A stretch of DNA of 10,601 bases from positions 1-10,601 of the forward strand of contig JBEGQX010000091.1 of assembly GCA_041180805.1 (NCBI GenBank), given 5' to 3'. Each line of letters begins with the position of its first letter. Position 1 is the first letter of the stretch. This DNA comes from JBEGQX01 sp041180805. GTDB lineage: Bacteria > Planctomycetota > Planctomycetia > Gemmatales > Gemmataceae. The notes under the pieces were generated by a model. The model saw only the letters and a program-made list of their open reading frames with translations. It was not told where the DNA came from and did not search any database. Below, piece by piece: positions 1 through 6,438 of the stretch. The position numbers and the translations under genes were made by a program.

Positions 1-1169
1 TGCCACGGATAACCCGCCAGCCATTCGTCGGAACCTTCGCCAGTTAGCGCCACCTTGAATCCACGGTTATGTACCTCGCGGGCCAGCATAAGAAGTGCGG
101 CGCACGATGTATCCACCACCGGTGCCTCGGCAGCGCGAATCAATTCTGGGTAGGTGTTCAATACTTCCTCGGCGCCCACATCCACAACAATTGGAGTGGT
201 TCCAATATGCCGGGCAACGATGTTAGCTTCGTTGGTTTCATCGAGGTGGGGTGACTTGATACGGATTGTGAACGATGGAATCGGATTGCCACGGATTTTT
301 GATGCCATGGCGACCACAAGGCTGGAGTCCACGCCACCGCTTAGATACGAAACCACCGGCACATCGGCACGCAATCGTTTTTCCACCGCGGCGAGCATTT
401 CCTTCTCAAAGTCATCCACCAGTGCCTTGAAGGAGGGACCGGTTCTTTCCTGCCCCCACTGGGGAAAGCTCATTTGCCAATACGTTTTGTCCTCAATGCG
501 AGGTGACTTACCCTCTTCGCCAAGATGAATGTCCAGGAAATGTCCTGGTTCCAAAGCGTAGATGCCTTTGAAGCAACTACGAGGCCCAGGAACACCAAAA
601 AAGGTGAACAGGTTGTTGATGCCAAGCAGGTCTGGCGCTGCGTCAATCATTCCGGATGCAAGGATGGCCTTTATCTCGGAACCGAACAAAAGCCAATCGG
701 TGCCATCGTACTGAACCCTGGCGTAGTAAAGCGGACAAATGCCCATACGATCCCGCGCAAGGATGATTCTCCGGCGCTTACTGTCCCAGACAGCTATTCC
801 AAATTGTCCTTCAAGCGTGTCGAGCATCCCTTCCTGATGGTCTTCGTACAGATGTGGAATCAACTCGGTATCGCAGTGGGTGGCAAAGCGATGCCCTTTC
901 GATTCAAGCTTCTGCTTGATTTCGGGGTAGTCAAAGAATTCACCATTAAAAACAGTGGCAATGGTCCGGTCTTCATTGAAGATGGGTTGCTTCCCATCTG
1001 CCAGGCCAACGATGCTCAGTCGGCGGTTGGTGAAGGCAAGGCCTGGAACCTCAAGATAGCCATCCTCATCGGGGCCGCGATGAAATATGGCCTGCGCCAT
1101 GTTTCGAATGATATTTGGTGAAGGGCTTCTTTTTCCTGAAAGGTCAACCACGCCGGCTATGCCACACAT
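1..1169 (-). CDS. asnB: Asparagine synthetase, glutamine-hydrolysing (C-terminus beyond the window)
   Basis: This cytosolic enzyme makes asparagine from aspartate, ATP and glutamine. Translation from the ATG at 1169 gives 389 residues with no stop before the window edge; the family is usually about 550-650 residues, so the end is missing. The N-terminal class II glutamine amidotransferase domain (about 1-215) shows the nucleophile Cys2 in MCGIAG, HRGPD (30-34), NRRLSIVGL (48-56), FNGE (74-77) and the DTE motif (100-102). The synthetase domain follows, with the ATP-pyrophosphatase P-loop SGGVDSS (277-283) and LTGEGSDE (375-382). A strong ribosome binding site AGGAGG (complement of 1179-1184) lies 9 bases before the start, and Cys2 must follow the initiator Met, so the start is firm. 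A run of six A at 597-602 could look like a frameshift site, but the frame reads through it with family-like sequence on both sides. The gene lies 74 bases downstream of the SDR gene on the same strand and may share its transcript. A paralogue acting on another acceptor cannot be excluded. Confidence 0.93.
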   Translation of the reverse strand, partial: MCGIAGVVDLSGKRSPSPNIIRNMAQAIFHRGPDEDGYLEVPGLAFTNRRLSIVGLADGKQPIFNEDRTIATVFNGEFFDYPEIKQKLESKGHRFATHCDTELIPHLYEDHQEGMLDTLEGQFGIAVWDSKRRRIILARDRMGICPLYYARVQYDGTDWLLFGSEIKAILASGMIDAAPDLLGINNLFTFFGVPGPRSCFKGIYALEPGHFLDIHLGEEGKSPRIEDKTYWQMSFPQWGQERTGPSFKALVDDFEKEMLAAVEKRLRADVPVVSYLSGGVDSSLVVAMASKIRGNPIPSFTIRIKSPHLDETNEANIVARHIGTTPIVVDVGAEEVLNTYPELIRAAEAPVVDTSCAALLMLAREVHNRGFKVALTGEGSDEWLAGYPW

Positions 1170-1243
1170 ATTCCCGTTCCTCCTGAGGCAAACTCATATT
1201 CTAGCAAAACTAAATATCCCAATTCCCATTCCACGGGAACAGG

Positions 1244-2047
1244 CTACGCCTTTGCGTAAAGTTGTTTTACCCTTCGTGACAAAAGATAATTTACCAGCCT
1301 TGGGAAGAATGTGTTGATTCGAAGCATCCACTTCGCATCCCATCCAAGAACTGTCTCCGTTGAGTTTTTCTTGATCGCATTCAGAATGCCTTTGGCTGCA
1401 TCGATGGGTTGCATACCCTTTTCCACACCCAGATCAGCCCTGCCTGTTTTCATGGTAAGGTTTTCCCAGAAAGGTGTTATGGTAAGGCCCGGAAGAATCA
1501 GCAGAACATCAATCCCAAAGCGGGTCATTTCCCCCCTGAGAGCCTCGGTCAAACCAACCAGGGCATGTTTGCTGGCGGAATACTCCGTCCAAGATGGCAT
1601 GGCTCGGCGCCCTGTCATCGATGCAACATTCACGATTGCAGGCTGGTTGCCAAGTTCCAACATCGGAATTGCTTTGCGAATCATTTCCGCCGGGGCAAAA
1701 AAGTTGATCTCCATCAGGTTGCGGACGACTTCCTCGTTGCCATCCACAAAGTGGTTCCAGGAACCCGCGCCAGCGTTGTTCACGAGAATATCCAGTTCAT
1801 GGAATACCTCGCCAATACGCCTGAAAAGGTTCTCCCTTTCTTCCTCGCAGGTGATATCGGTAGGGAACACATGAACCTCTGCACCCTGGGATCTCAATTC
1901 CTCGGCCAGGTTTTCCAGTTCATCTGCCCCGCGAGCCACAAGTGCCAGCCGGGCTTTTTCTTTGGCTGCCAACCGGGCCAGTTCTGCTCCCATTCCGCGG
2001 GAGGCTCCGGTAATCAACATCCGCTTTCCAGCTATGGTTCTTTTCAT
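1244..2047 (-). CDS. Classical short-chain dehydrogenase/reductase (SDR)
   Basis: A 267-residue NAD(P)-dependent oxidoreductase of the classical SDR family, probably cytosolic or peripheral to the membrane; the substrate is unknown. The cofactor-binding TGASRGMG (13-20) gives the expected GxxxGxG pattern. NNAG is at 90-93 and the catalytic tetrad is present: Asn115, Ser143, Tyr156 and Lys160 in YSASK. The Arg after the glycine motif (Arg17) and Arg39 suggest a preference for NADP(H), by inference. After the fold the C-terminus continues with a basic, aromatic tail (about 240-267, FFPRLVNYLLSRR), a pattern seen in DHRS7-like and other membrane-associated SDRs. The ATG at 2047 places the cofactor motif at the usual distance. 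The Shine-Dalgarno is weak, and an upstream ATG at 2060 reads into a stop after four codons. The gene is divergent from the epimerase gene and lies upstream of asnB. Confidence 0.9.
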   Translation of the reverse strand: MKRTIAGKRMLITGASRGMGAELARLAAKEKARLALVARGADELENLAEELRSQGAEVHVFPTDITCEEERENLFRRIGEVFHELDILVNNAGAGSWNHFVDGNEEVVRNLMEINFFAPAEMIRKAIPMLELGNQPAIVNVASMTGRRAMPSWTEYSASKHALVGLTEALRGEMTRFGIDVLLILPGLTITPFWENLTMKTGRADLGVEKGMQPIDAAKGILNAIKKNSTETVLGWDAKWMLRINTFFPRLVNYLLSRRVKQLYAKA

Positions 2048-2252
2048 GATGCAATCATGCCTGTTGTTTGAAGTGAAATAATATCCATTTGTTAAATTTA
2101 AACCAAAAGATACTCCTTCTCACAGAGTAGAACCCTAATTGCCTTAAATTCTCTGCCCAAGGCAGGCATTACAGTTGCCCTAGTAATCAGAATCGTTCAA
2201 AACCATACAATTGATAATATTTGCATGATGTGTCCTTTCGGGGGATTGTTGC
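2048..2252. promoter_or_regulatory. Divergent intergenic region between the SDR and epimerase genes
   Basis: These 205 bases must hold the promoters of both divergent genes. The right half is AT-rich, with the -10-like stretch TTGATAATAT at 2211-2220 upstream of the epimerase start, but no well-spaced -35 partner is visible. A small inverted repeat CTGCC-CAA-GGCAG (2153-2165) could be an operator half or a weak hairpin; no T-run follows it. No convincing coding sequence is seen on either strand here. The promoter role is inferred from gene orientation. Confidence 0.45.
2240..2245 (+). promoter_or_regulatory. Ribosome binding site fixing a TTG start
   Basis: GGGGGA lies 7 bases before the TTG at 2253. 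The epimerase frame has a stop at 2226-2228 and no ATG or GTG between that stop and the Rossmann motif, so this site together with the TTG is the best available translation start. Confidence 0.6.
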
Positions 2253-3263
2253 TTGAACATTGTCACAGGGGCCACCGGATTGTTGGGAAGCCATGTGGTG
2301 GAACAATTAGTTCGCCAGGGCAAACCAGTTCGTGCCTTGATCCGGCAAGAAAGTGATGCCAGTTTTCTGGAAGCGCAGAAGGTTGAGATTCGTAGAGGCA
2401 GCCTATTGGATTCAGCGTTTCTGGACGATGCCCTGAGTGGAGCGGATACCATCTATCATACCGCTGCCAAGGTTGGGGAATGGGGGCCATGGCAACAGTT
2501 TCTAGATAACATCATCCATCCCGTGGAATCTCTTTTGGCAGCCAGTCGCAGGCAAAGAATTCGCCGTGTGGTTCATGTGAGTTCCATCACGGTGTATGGT
2601 CACCCTTTGGCCTCCAGCTTCCCGATTGATGAAACCATGCCCACGGGGCAGAGGCTTTGGAAAGCGGATAATTACATTCGCGCCAAACTGCGTACCGAGG
2701 AACTGTGGAACCAGTACGACCGTGAAGTGACCATTCTTCGTCCGACATGGTTTTTTGGCCCAAGAGATAGAACCACTTTACCCAGGGTTCTGGCTGCCTT
2801 TGGGAATGGCAAAATTGCCCAGGTCGGCGATGGTTCGAACAAGCTGAATGTGCTTTATGCAGGGGATGTCGCCGATGCCGTTGTGCGTGCGGGAGCCTCG
2901 GATAAATCAGTCGGTAAGGCTTACAACATCAGTAACCCCGGCGAGTTAACCCAGAAAGAGTTTCTAGGCTACCTCGCGGATAGCCTTGGCTTTCCCCGGG
3001 TCAAGAAAAGCTATGGTATCAATATGGCTTACATCGCCGGATACATGGCAGAGCTGATCGGCAAGACTACCTTGCTGGGAAGACCACCACATATCACCCG
3101 CTACTCGGTAGCCCTGATGTTGCGCAGTAATCAGTTTTCCATTCAAAGGGCAAAAGCCGATCTTGGATGGGAACCCAAAACCCTTTTAAAGCAGGCCGTG
3201 GACAACACTCTTGCCTGGAGATTCGGCTCCTCCGGCATGCCAGGCCCATTAGCCAGGAAATAA
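2253..3263 (+). CDS. NAD-dependent epimerase/dehydratase family protein (extended SDR)
   Basis: A 336-residue extended SDR, of the group that includes nucleotide-sugar epimerases and 3-beta-hydroxysteroid-type dehydrogenases. The Rossmann motif TGATGLLG (5-12) lies right at the N-terminus. The active-site serines VSS (109-111) and the catalytic YIRAK (Tyr141, Lys145; YxxxK) are present, followed by LRPTWFFGPRD (162-172) and the C-terminal DLGWEPKTLLKQAVDNT (303-319), a hallmark of this family. Residues 262-282 lie in a hydrophobic substrate-domain helix region. The substrate cannot be read from sequence; the overall pattern leans towards 3-beta-HSD/NSDHL-like or ketoreductase members rather than a GalE-type sugar epimerase. 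Translation starts at TTG, supported by GGGGGA 7 bases upstream. The stop is 2 bases before pyrF, whose ribosome binding site lies inside this gene, so the two are probably one operon. Confidence 0.88.
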   Translation: MNIVTGATGLLGSHVVEQLVRQGKPVRALIRQESDASFLEAQKVEIRRGSLLDSAFLDDALSGADTIYHTAAKVGEWGPWQQFLDNIIHPVESLLAASRRQRIRRVVHVSSITVYGHPLASSFPIDETMPTGQRLWKADNYIRAKLRTEELWNQYDREVTILRPTWFFGPRDRTTLPRVLAAFGNGKIAQVGDGSNKLNVLYAGDVADAVVRAGASDKSVGKAYNISNPGELTQKEFLGYLADSLGFPRVKKSYGINMAYIAGYMAELIGKTTLLGRPPHITRYSVALMLRSNQFSIQRAKADLGWEPKTLLKQAVDNTLAWRFGSSGMPGPLARK

Positions 3264-3265
3264 CC

Positions 3266-4168
3266 ATGCATTTTGCAGACTGTCTTGCGGAGATCATCAG
3301 AAAGAAGCAAACCCCCCTGTGCGTGGGCTTGGATCCTCGTTGGGAAAGCCTTCCAAAAGAACTTCGTGACCGCCATGGCAATCAGGGGACCGAAGGCATC
3401 GCAAAGGCGTTTGAAGAGTTTAGCCTGGAAGTGCTTGATATTGTTGCACCGATTGTTGGCGTGGTGAAACCGCAAAGCGCCTTCTTTGAGCAACTGGGCC
3501 CACACGGGATGGTAGCCTTGCGAAAAATTCTTTTGCGGGCGAAAGAGCTTGGCTTGATTACCATCATGGATAACAAGCGTGGGGATATCTCCACTACCGC
3601 CACCGCCTATGCCGAGGCAATTTTTGGGCCAGCTTCTGGAACTTATGATCAGGCGGGCTGGCCTGCAGATTCCATGACCATCAACCCCTACCTGGGACAG
3701 GATGCTGTGGAGCCTTTTCTAAAGGCTGCCAGAACCAGGAATGGCGGGTTGTTTGTTCTGGTTCGCACCAGCAACCCCGGGGCTAAACTTTTTCAGGATC
3801 TTATTTGTGAAGGCAAGCCAGTCTACCATCATGTGGCGCGTGCCCTGGCGAAATGGAACGACGGTCATTTGGGTGAGTGCGGTTTGGGAGATGCCGGTGC
3901 TGTGGTGGGAGCCACTTATCCCGCTGAAGCCCGTGCCCTTCGGGAAGAATTTCCCCAGCTATGGTTCCTTGTGCCCGGTTATGGTGCCCAGGGGGGCGGA
4001 GTTGACGAGGTTCGTCCATCATTTAGGGAAGACGGCCTTGGAGCCATCGTCAATAGTTCCAGGGGAGTTCTGTTTCCCACCAGCCCTGCAGATTTGAATT
4101 GGAAACAATCTATTCTTCACGCGGCCAAAACTTCCGCACACGCACTGGGCTCACTCTTGAAGTCATGA
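3266..4168 (+). CDS. pyrF: Orotidine 5'-phosphate decarboxylase, long (type 2) form
   Basis: Catalyses the last step of UMP synthesis, decarboxylating OMP to UMP in the cytosol. The 300-residue product matches the longer bacterial subfamily (about 270-310 residues) rather than the E. coli-type enzyme of about 240. Visible signatures are LCVGLDPRW (18-26), VVKPQSAFFEQLG (66-78) with the substrate Lys68, and the catalytic DNKRGDI (102-108), which supplies Asp102, Lys104 and Asp107. Further family blocks are MTINPYLGQDAVEPFL (137-152), VLVRTSNPGA (164-173) and the phosphate-loop segment VPGYGAQGGG (236-245). The ATG at 3266 is chosen because AGGA (3255-3258) precedes it by 7 bases and it follows the epimerase stop by 2 bases. 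The same frame is open further upstream, but those 33 codons lie inside the epimerase gene and show no family similarity. The stop overlaps the cytochrome start as ATGA. Confidence 0.95.
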   Translation: MHFADCLAEIIRKKQTPLCVGLDPRWESLPKELRDRHGNQGTEGIAKAFEEFSLEVLDIVAPIVGVVKPQSAFFEQLGPHGMVALRKILLRAKELGLITIMDNKRGDISTTATAYAEAIFGPASGTYDQAGWPADSMTINPYLGQDAVEPFLKAARTRNGGLFVLVRTSNPGAKLFQDLICEGKPVYHHVARALAKWNDGHLGECGLGDAGAVVGATYPAEARALREEFPQLWFLVPGYGAQGGGVDEVRPSFREDGLGAIVNSSRGVLFPTSPADLNWKQSILHAAKTSAHALGSLLKS

Positions 4169-5616
4169 AAAAGATCATCCTGCCTATTGGGTTGGTCTTG
4201 TTTCTTGGATTTAGTTTTACTTTTATTGCCTTTCTTCTCAACAAGCCTGAATGGATTCAGGCCAAGCTTATGCACGAAGGCCTACCCATCTTGAATGGGC
4301 AGGTGGTATTTTCTTCCACAGTTTATCCGGCAAACCAATCAGGGATAATCACCCTCCCTAAAAATCTAGTTGGCAGTCAGGTTGGTGCAAGCGCGCCTGG
4401 TTACTTCATCGATCAAATCTTGGTAAAGCCGGATCATTTTTATTGGAATCTCCGCAAGATTGGGAAGGATAATCCAGATTATGAATGGGTTTCATCATCA
4501 CAAGGAAAGGGTAATTGCCTGGAATGTCACCAGGGCATTGTGGAGCAGTGGCAGCGAGGCGCCCACGCAAACGGTTGGAAACAATCAGGTTTTCTTCGCA
4601 TGTACAAGTCTGAACACAAGGAATGGAGCCTTTGGCATGATTACCCGGAGGGTCGCACGGTGTGTGTTGCATGTCATGCCCCGCAGTTGGGGCCCGAAGA
4701 CCCTGCCTTGGAAGATGCGACACTTTTGAAAGAGTCGCGTTTTCAGGGAATTGAATGCGATTTTTGTCACAAAGTGAGTGGAATCAAGGATCGTGACCCC
4801 GGGCTTACCCATGGGCGCGATATGTTTGTGTTGCAAAGACCCTCGCAAGGCAACGGGCAGGTGTTTTTTGGTGGCTTGGCGGATGCGGTGAGAGGGGATA
4901 ATGCCTACGCACCGGTATTTCACCAGAGTGTTTTTTGTGCCAGTTGCCATGAAGGCACGATTTTTGGCCAGAAGGTTTACACCACTTTTTCTGAATGGAA
5001 GGCAAGTCCATCGTTCGCCAAGGGCGACAGTTGCCAAAGCTGTCACATGAAACCGGATGGCAAAACTAGAAATATTGCGCCTAGCAAGGGGGGAATCGAA
5101 CGGCATCCGGATTCCCTTGCATCGCATGATCTCATGCCCGGTGGCAAGCTTTCCATGCTTCGTAAATGCATGACTCTTTCTGTTTCGGTGGCTGAGGTCG
5201 CCAATCATCAAAAGGAAATCCGTATTCATCTTCTTGCGCGGGATGTTGGTCACAAAGTGCCCACAGGTCATGTGGATCATCATCTTTTGATCCTGTTGGA
5301 AACATCCAGTCGAGAATCAAGAAGTACTTTAATTCAAGGACCATTACTGCCCCTTTGGATGGATGAAAATCTTCGCGGGCGCACAGGGGTTTGTCTTGGC
5401 AGACCAAACCTGAACGAAGAGGGAAACCAACTGGTTCCATTTTGGAGGGCTATGCAAGAACCGGTGGACAACCGGCTAGAGCCGGAAAAACCAAGGGAAT
5501 ATCGGTGGGTGGTTCCAAACGATACTGGCGAAATTAGCGTCAAGTTGTATTACAGGGCAGGCTGGCACCAGCAATCAGAAAAGATTCTGGTTCATGAAAG
5601 AACCATCAGACCTTGA
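4165..5616 (+). CDS. Membrane-anchored pentaheme cytochrome c (cytochrome c554-like)
   Basis: A 483-residue exported electron-transfer protein. Residues 1-26 are two lysines followed by a hydrophobic stretch with no clear signal-peptidase site, so an N-terminal membrane anchor with the rest outside the cytoplasm is likely. Residues 38-95 look like a small beta domain of the carboxypeptidase-regulatory type, without heme sites. Five CxxCH sites follow: 118-122, 167-171, 198-202, 258-262 and 290-294. The first is in the context CLECHQGIVEQWQRGAHA, typical of the cytochrome c554 family, with extra histidines (His134, His253, His321) that could be distal ligands. Residues 330-483 contain no CxxCH but include GHKVPTGHVDHH (362-373), a motif style found in C-terminal parts of multiheme cytochromes. 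The ATG at 4165 overlaps the pyrF stop by four bases, which implies translational coupling; it also begins the hydrophobic anchor directly. The 3' end overlaps the convergent DJ-1-family gene by 11 bases. The redox partner and any catalytic role are unknown. Confidence 0.88.
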   Translation: MKKIILPIGLVLFLGFSFTFIAFLLNKPEWIQAKLMHEGLPILNGQVVFSSTVYPANQSGIITLPKNLVGSQVGASAPGYFIDQILVKPDHFYWNLRKIGKDNPDYEWVSSSQGKGNCLECHQGIVEQWQRGAHANGWKQSGFLRMYKSEHKEWSLWHDYPEGRTVCVACHAPQLGPEDPALEDATLLKESRFQGIECDFCHKVSGIKDRDPGLTHGRDMFVLQRPSQGNGQVFFGGLADAVRGDNAYAPVFHQSVFCASCHEGTIFGQKVYTTFSEWKASPSFAKGDSCQSCHMKPDGKTRNIAPSKGGIERHPDSLASHDLMPGGKLSMLRKCMTLSVSVAEVANHQKEIRIHLLARDVGHKVPTGHVDHHLLILLETSSRESRSTLIQGPLLPLWMDENLRGRTGVCLGRPNLNEEGNQLVPFWRAMQEPVDNRLEPEKPREYRWVVPNDTGEISVKLYYRAGWHQQSEKILVHERTIRP

Positions 5617-6115
5617 GACCCATCGATGCAAGCAATTGGCCAACCAGTTCCGGCAGAAACCGTGAGCTTTGGCAACTTACCAAGTTGCCATCAAAGAGAA
5701 TGGCTTCATCGCGCAAGATGGCCTTTGAATGGGCTAATGATGTTTTCATGCCTTTGGGTGTGGTAACCATGCGGTCCTTAAGAACCCTGGCCATGGCTAA
5801 TGCCTGAAGCCCGTTGCCGATGCAGATTACTCTTCGATCAAGTTCCATGAAATCGCGCAGAATTTCTTTGGTAATTGGTAGCGAGGCAAACTTTTCCATG
5901 TGAGCAGCACTGGGGATGATAACCATATCCCAAGCCGGTTCTCGAATGTCAGCCAGGGTAATGTCTGGGAAAACCTTGTAACCATGCTGGCCGGTAATCG
6001 CTTCTGTAGTCTCTGAAGCGATTTGTATTTCAAAATCTTCTTCCTGAAATCGCATGATTGGGTAGAAGAGTTCAAGGTCCTCGAAACCTTCCGCGGCAAG
6101 AATGAGGGCATTCAT
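5606..6115 (-). CDS. DJ-1/PfpI-family protein lacking the usual Cys-His nucleophile elbow
   Basis: A 169-residue cytosolic protein with the length and motif order of the DJ-1/PfpI superfamily (deglycase, chaperone and cysteine peptidase-like members). The N-terminal MNALILAAEGFEDLELFYP keeps the conserved acidic residue (Glu12 in GFED). The strand WDMVIIPSA (62-70) corresponds to the usual D-x-x-x-I-P-G-G strand, but with Ser-Ala in place of Gly-Gly. The elbow, normally A-I-C-H-G-P, reads ICIGNGLQAL (97-106): by alignment the catalytic Cys is Gly100 and the following His is Asn101, with Cys98 displaced by two positions. The rest, ARVLKDRMVTTP and GNLVSCQSSRFLPELVGQLL, matches the family fold. 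It may be a non-catalytic member or use different chemistry. The ATG at 6115 has AGGGA (complement of 6124-6128) 8 bases upstream. It is convergent with the cytochrome gene and divergent from the helicase gene. Confidence 0.85.
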   Translation of the reverse strand: MNALILAAEGFEDLELFYPIMRFQEEDFEIQIASETTEAITGQHGYKVFPDITLADIREPAWDMVIIPSAAHMEKFASLPITKEILRDFMELDRRVICIGNGLQALAMARVLKDRMVTTPKGMKTSLAHSKAILRDEAILFDGNLVSCQSSRFLPELVGQLLASMGLKV

Positions 6116-6438
6116 GATGTGTTTCCCTGTATTTTCAGAGCCAGATGATGTGTTAGAAAAATATACCTCGTGTCCTTAAGGTTGCCATTTAGAGCGGGCC
6201 ATGAAATGAAAATCCAGGCACAGGACTATCATGATTATGACGAAAAGAGGGTTCTTAATGCGAAGTCTGGTGAAAGTAGGAACCAAAGGTGCCAAAATGA
6301 TGCGAATTTGTGAAGATTTTAGGGCGTTCTGGAAATCTGTCTCTGTTTCCCTTGCATAAGGGTATCAGTAGCCTTTAAACTGCGGGATCTCGGAAAAATG
6401 ATCTACTTGGGAATTGTTCGGATGGATGGTTCAAAGGA
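6116..6438. promoter_or_regulatory. Divergent intergenic region before the XPB helicase cluster
   Basis: These 323 bases separate the divergent DJ-1-family and helicase genes and should hold both promoters. On the minus strand a TATATT element (complement of 6160-6165) could be the -10 of the DJ-1-family gene. On the plus strand TTGCAT (6352-6357) and TTTAAA (6374-6379), 16 bases apart, are a weak promoter candidate for the helicase. A perfect small inverted repeat CCCTT-GCAT-AAGGG (6349-6362) covers that -35 candidate and could be an operator. No strong Shine-Dalgarno precedes the helicase ATG at a good distance: AAAGGA touches the start and GGATGG is off-consensus. Apart from two very short plus-strand reading frames nothing else is seen. 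All assignments here are inferences. Confidence 0.4.
6231..6359 (+). CDS. Possible small basic protein, 42 residues (doubtful)
   Basis: An ATG reading frame inside the intergenic region encodes 42 residues with 9 Lys/Arg and only 2 acidic residues, and AGGA (6222-6225) lies 5 bases before the start. Its TAA stop falls within the inverted repeat at 6349-6362. The sequence resembles no family I recognise. It has a start-proximal ribosome binding site in its favour but no other support, and a 35-codon frame (6206-6313) overlaps it in another phase, so chance is the default explanation. Confidence 0.15.
   Translation: MIMTKRGFLMRSLVKVGTKGAKMMRICEDFRAFWKSVSVSLA

Noticed and set aside
590..610. 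Apparent frameshift in asnB at a run of six A
   Set aside because: Recounting the run gives a continuous frame with family-like sequence on both sides (NLFTFFGVPGPRSCFKGIYALEPGH), so the gene is intact through this point.
525..1121. 198-codon plus-strand reading frame
   Set aside because: It is the complement of asnB, whose minus-strand product carries every expected amidotransferase and P-loop motif; the plus-strand product resembles nothing.
1223..1239. TTCCC-N7-GGGAA hairpin between the SDR gene and asnB as a terminator
   Set aside because: The stem is only five base pairs and no T-run follows on the minus strand, so it does not support termination.
1409..2071. 220-codon plus-strand reading frame opposite the SDR gene
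   Set aside because: A shadow of the SDR gene; the minus-strand frame has the cofactor and catalytic motifs.
6408..6421. LexA-like SOS box near GGGAATTGTTCGG upstream of the helicase
   Set aside because: Only one half (GTTCG) matches the CGAAC-N4-GTTCG type; the other half is off, and LexA sites in this lineage are not known to me.
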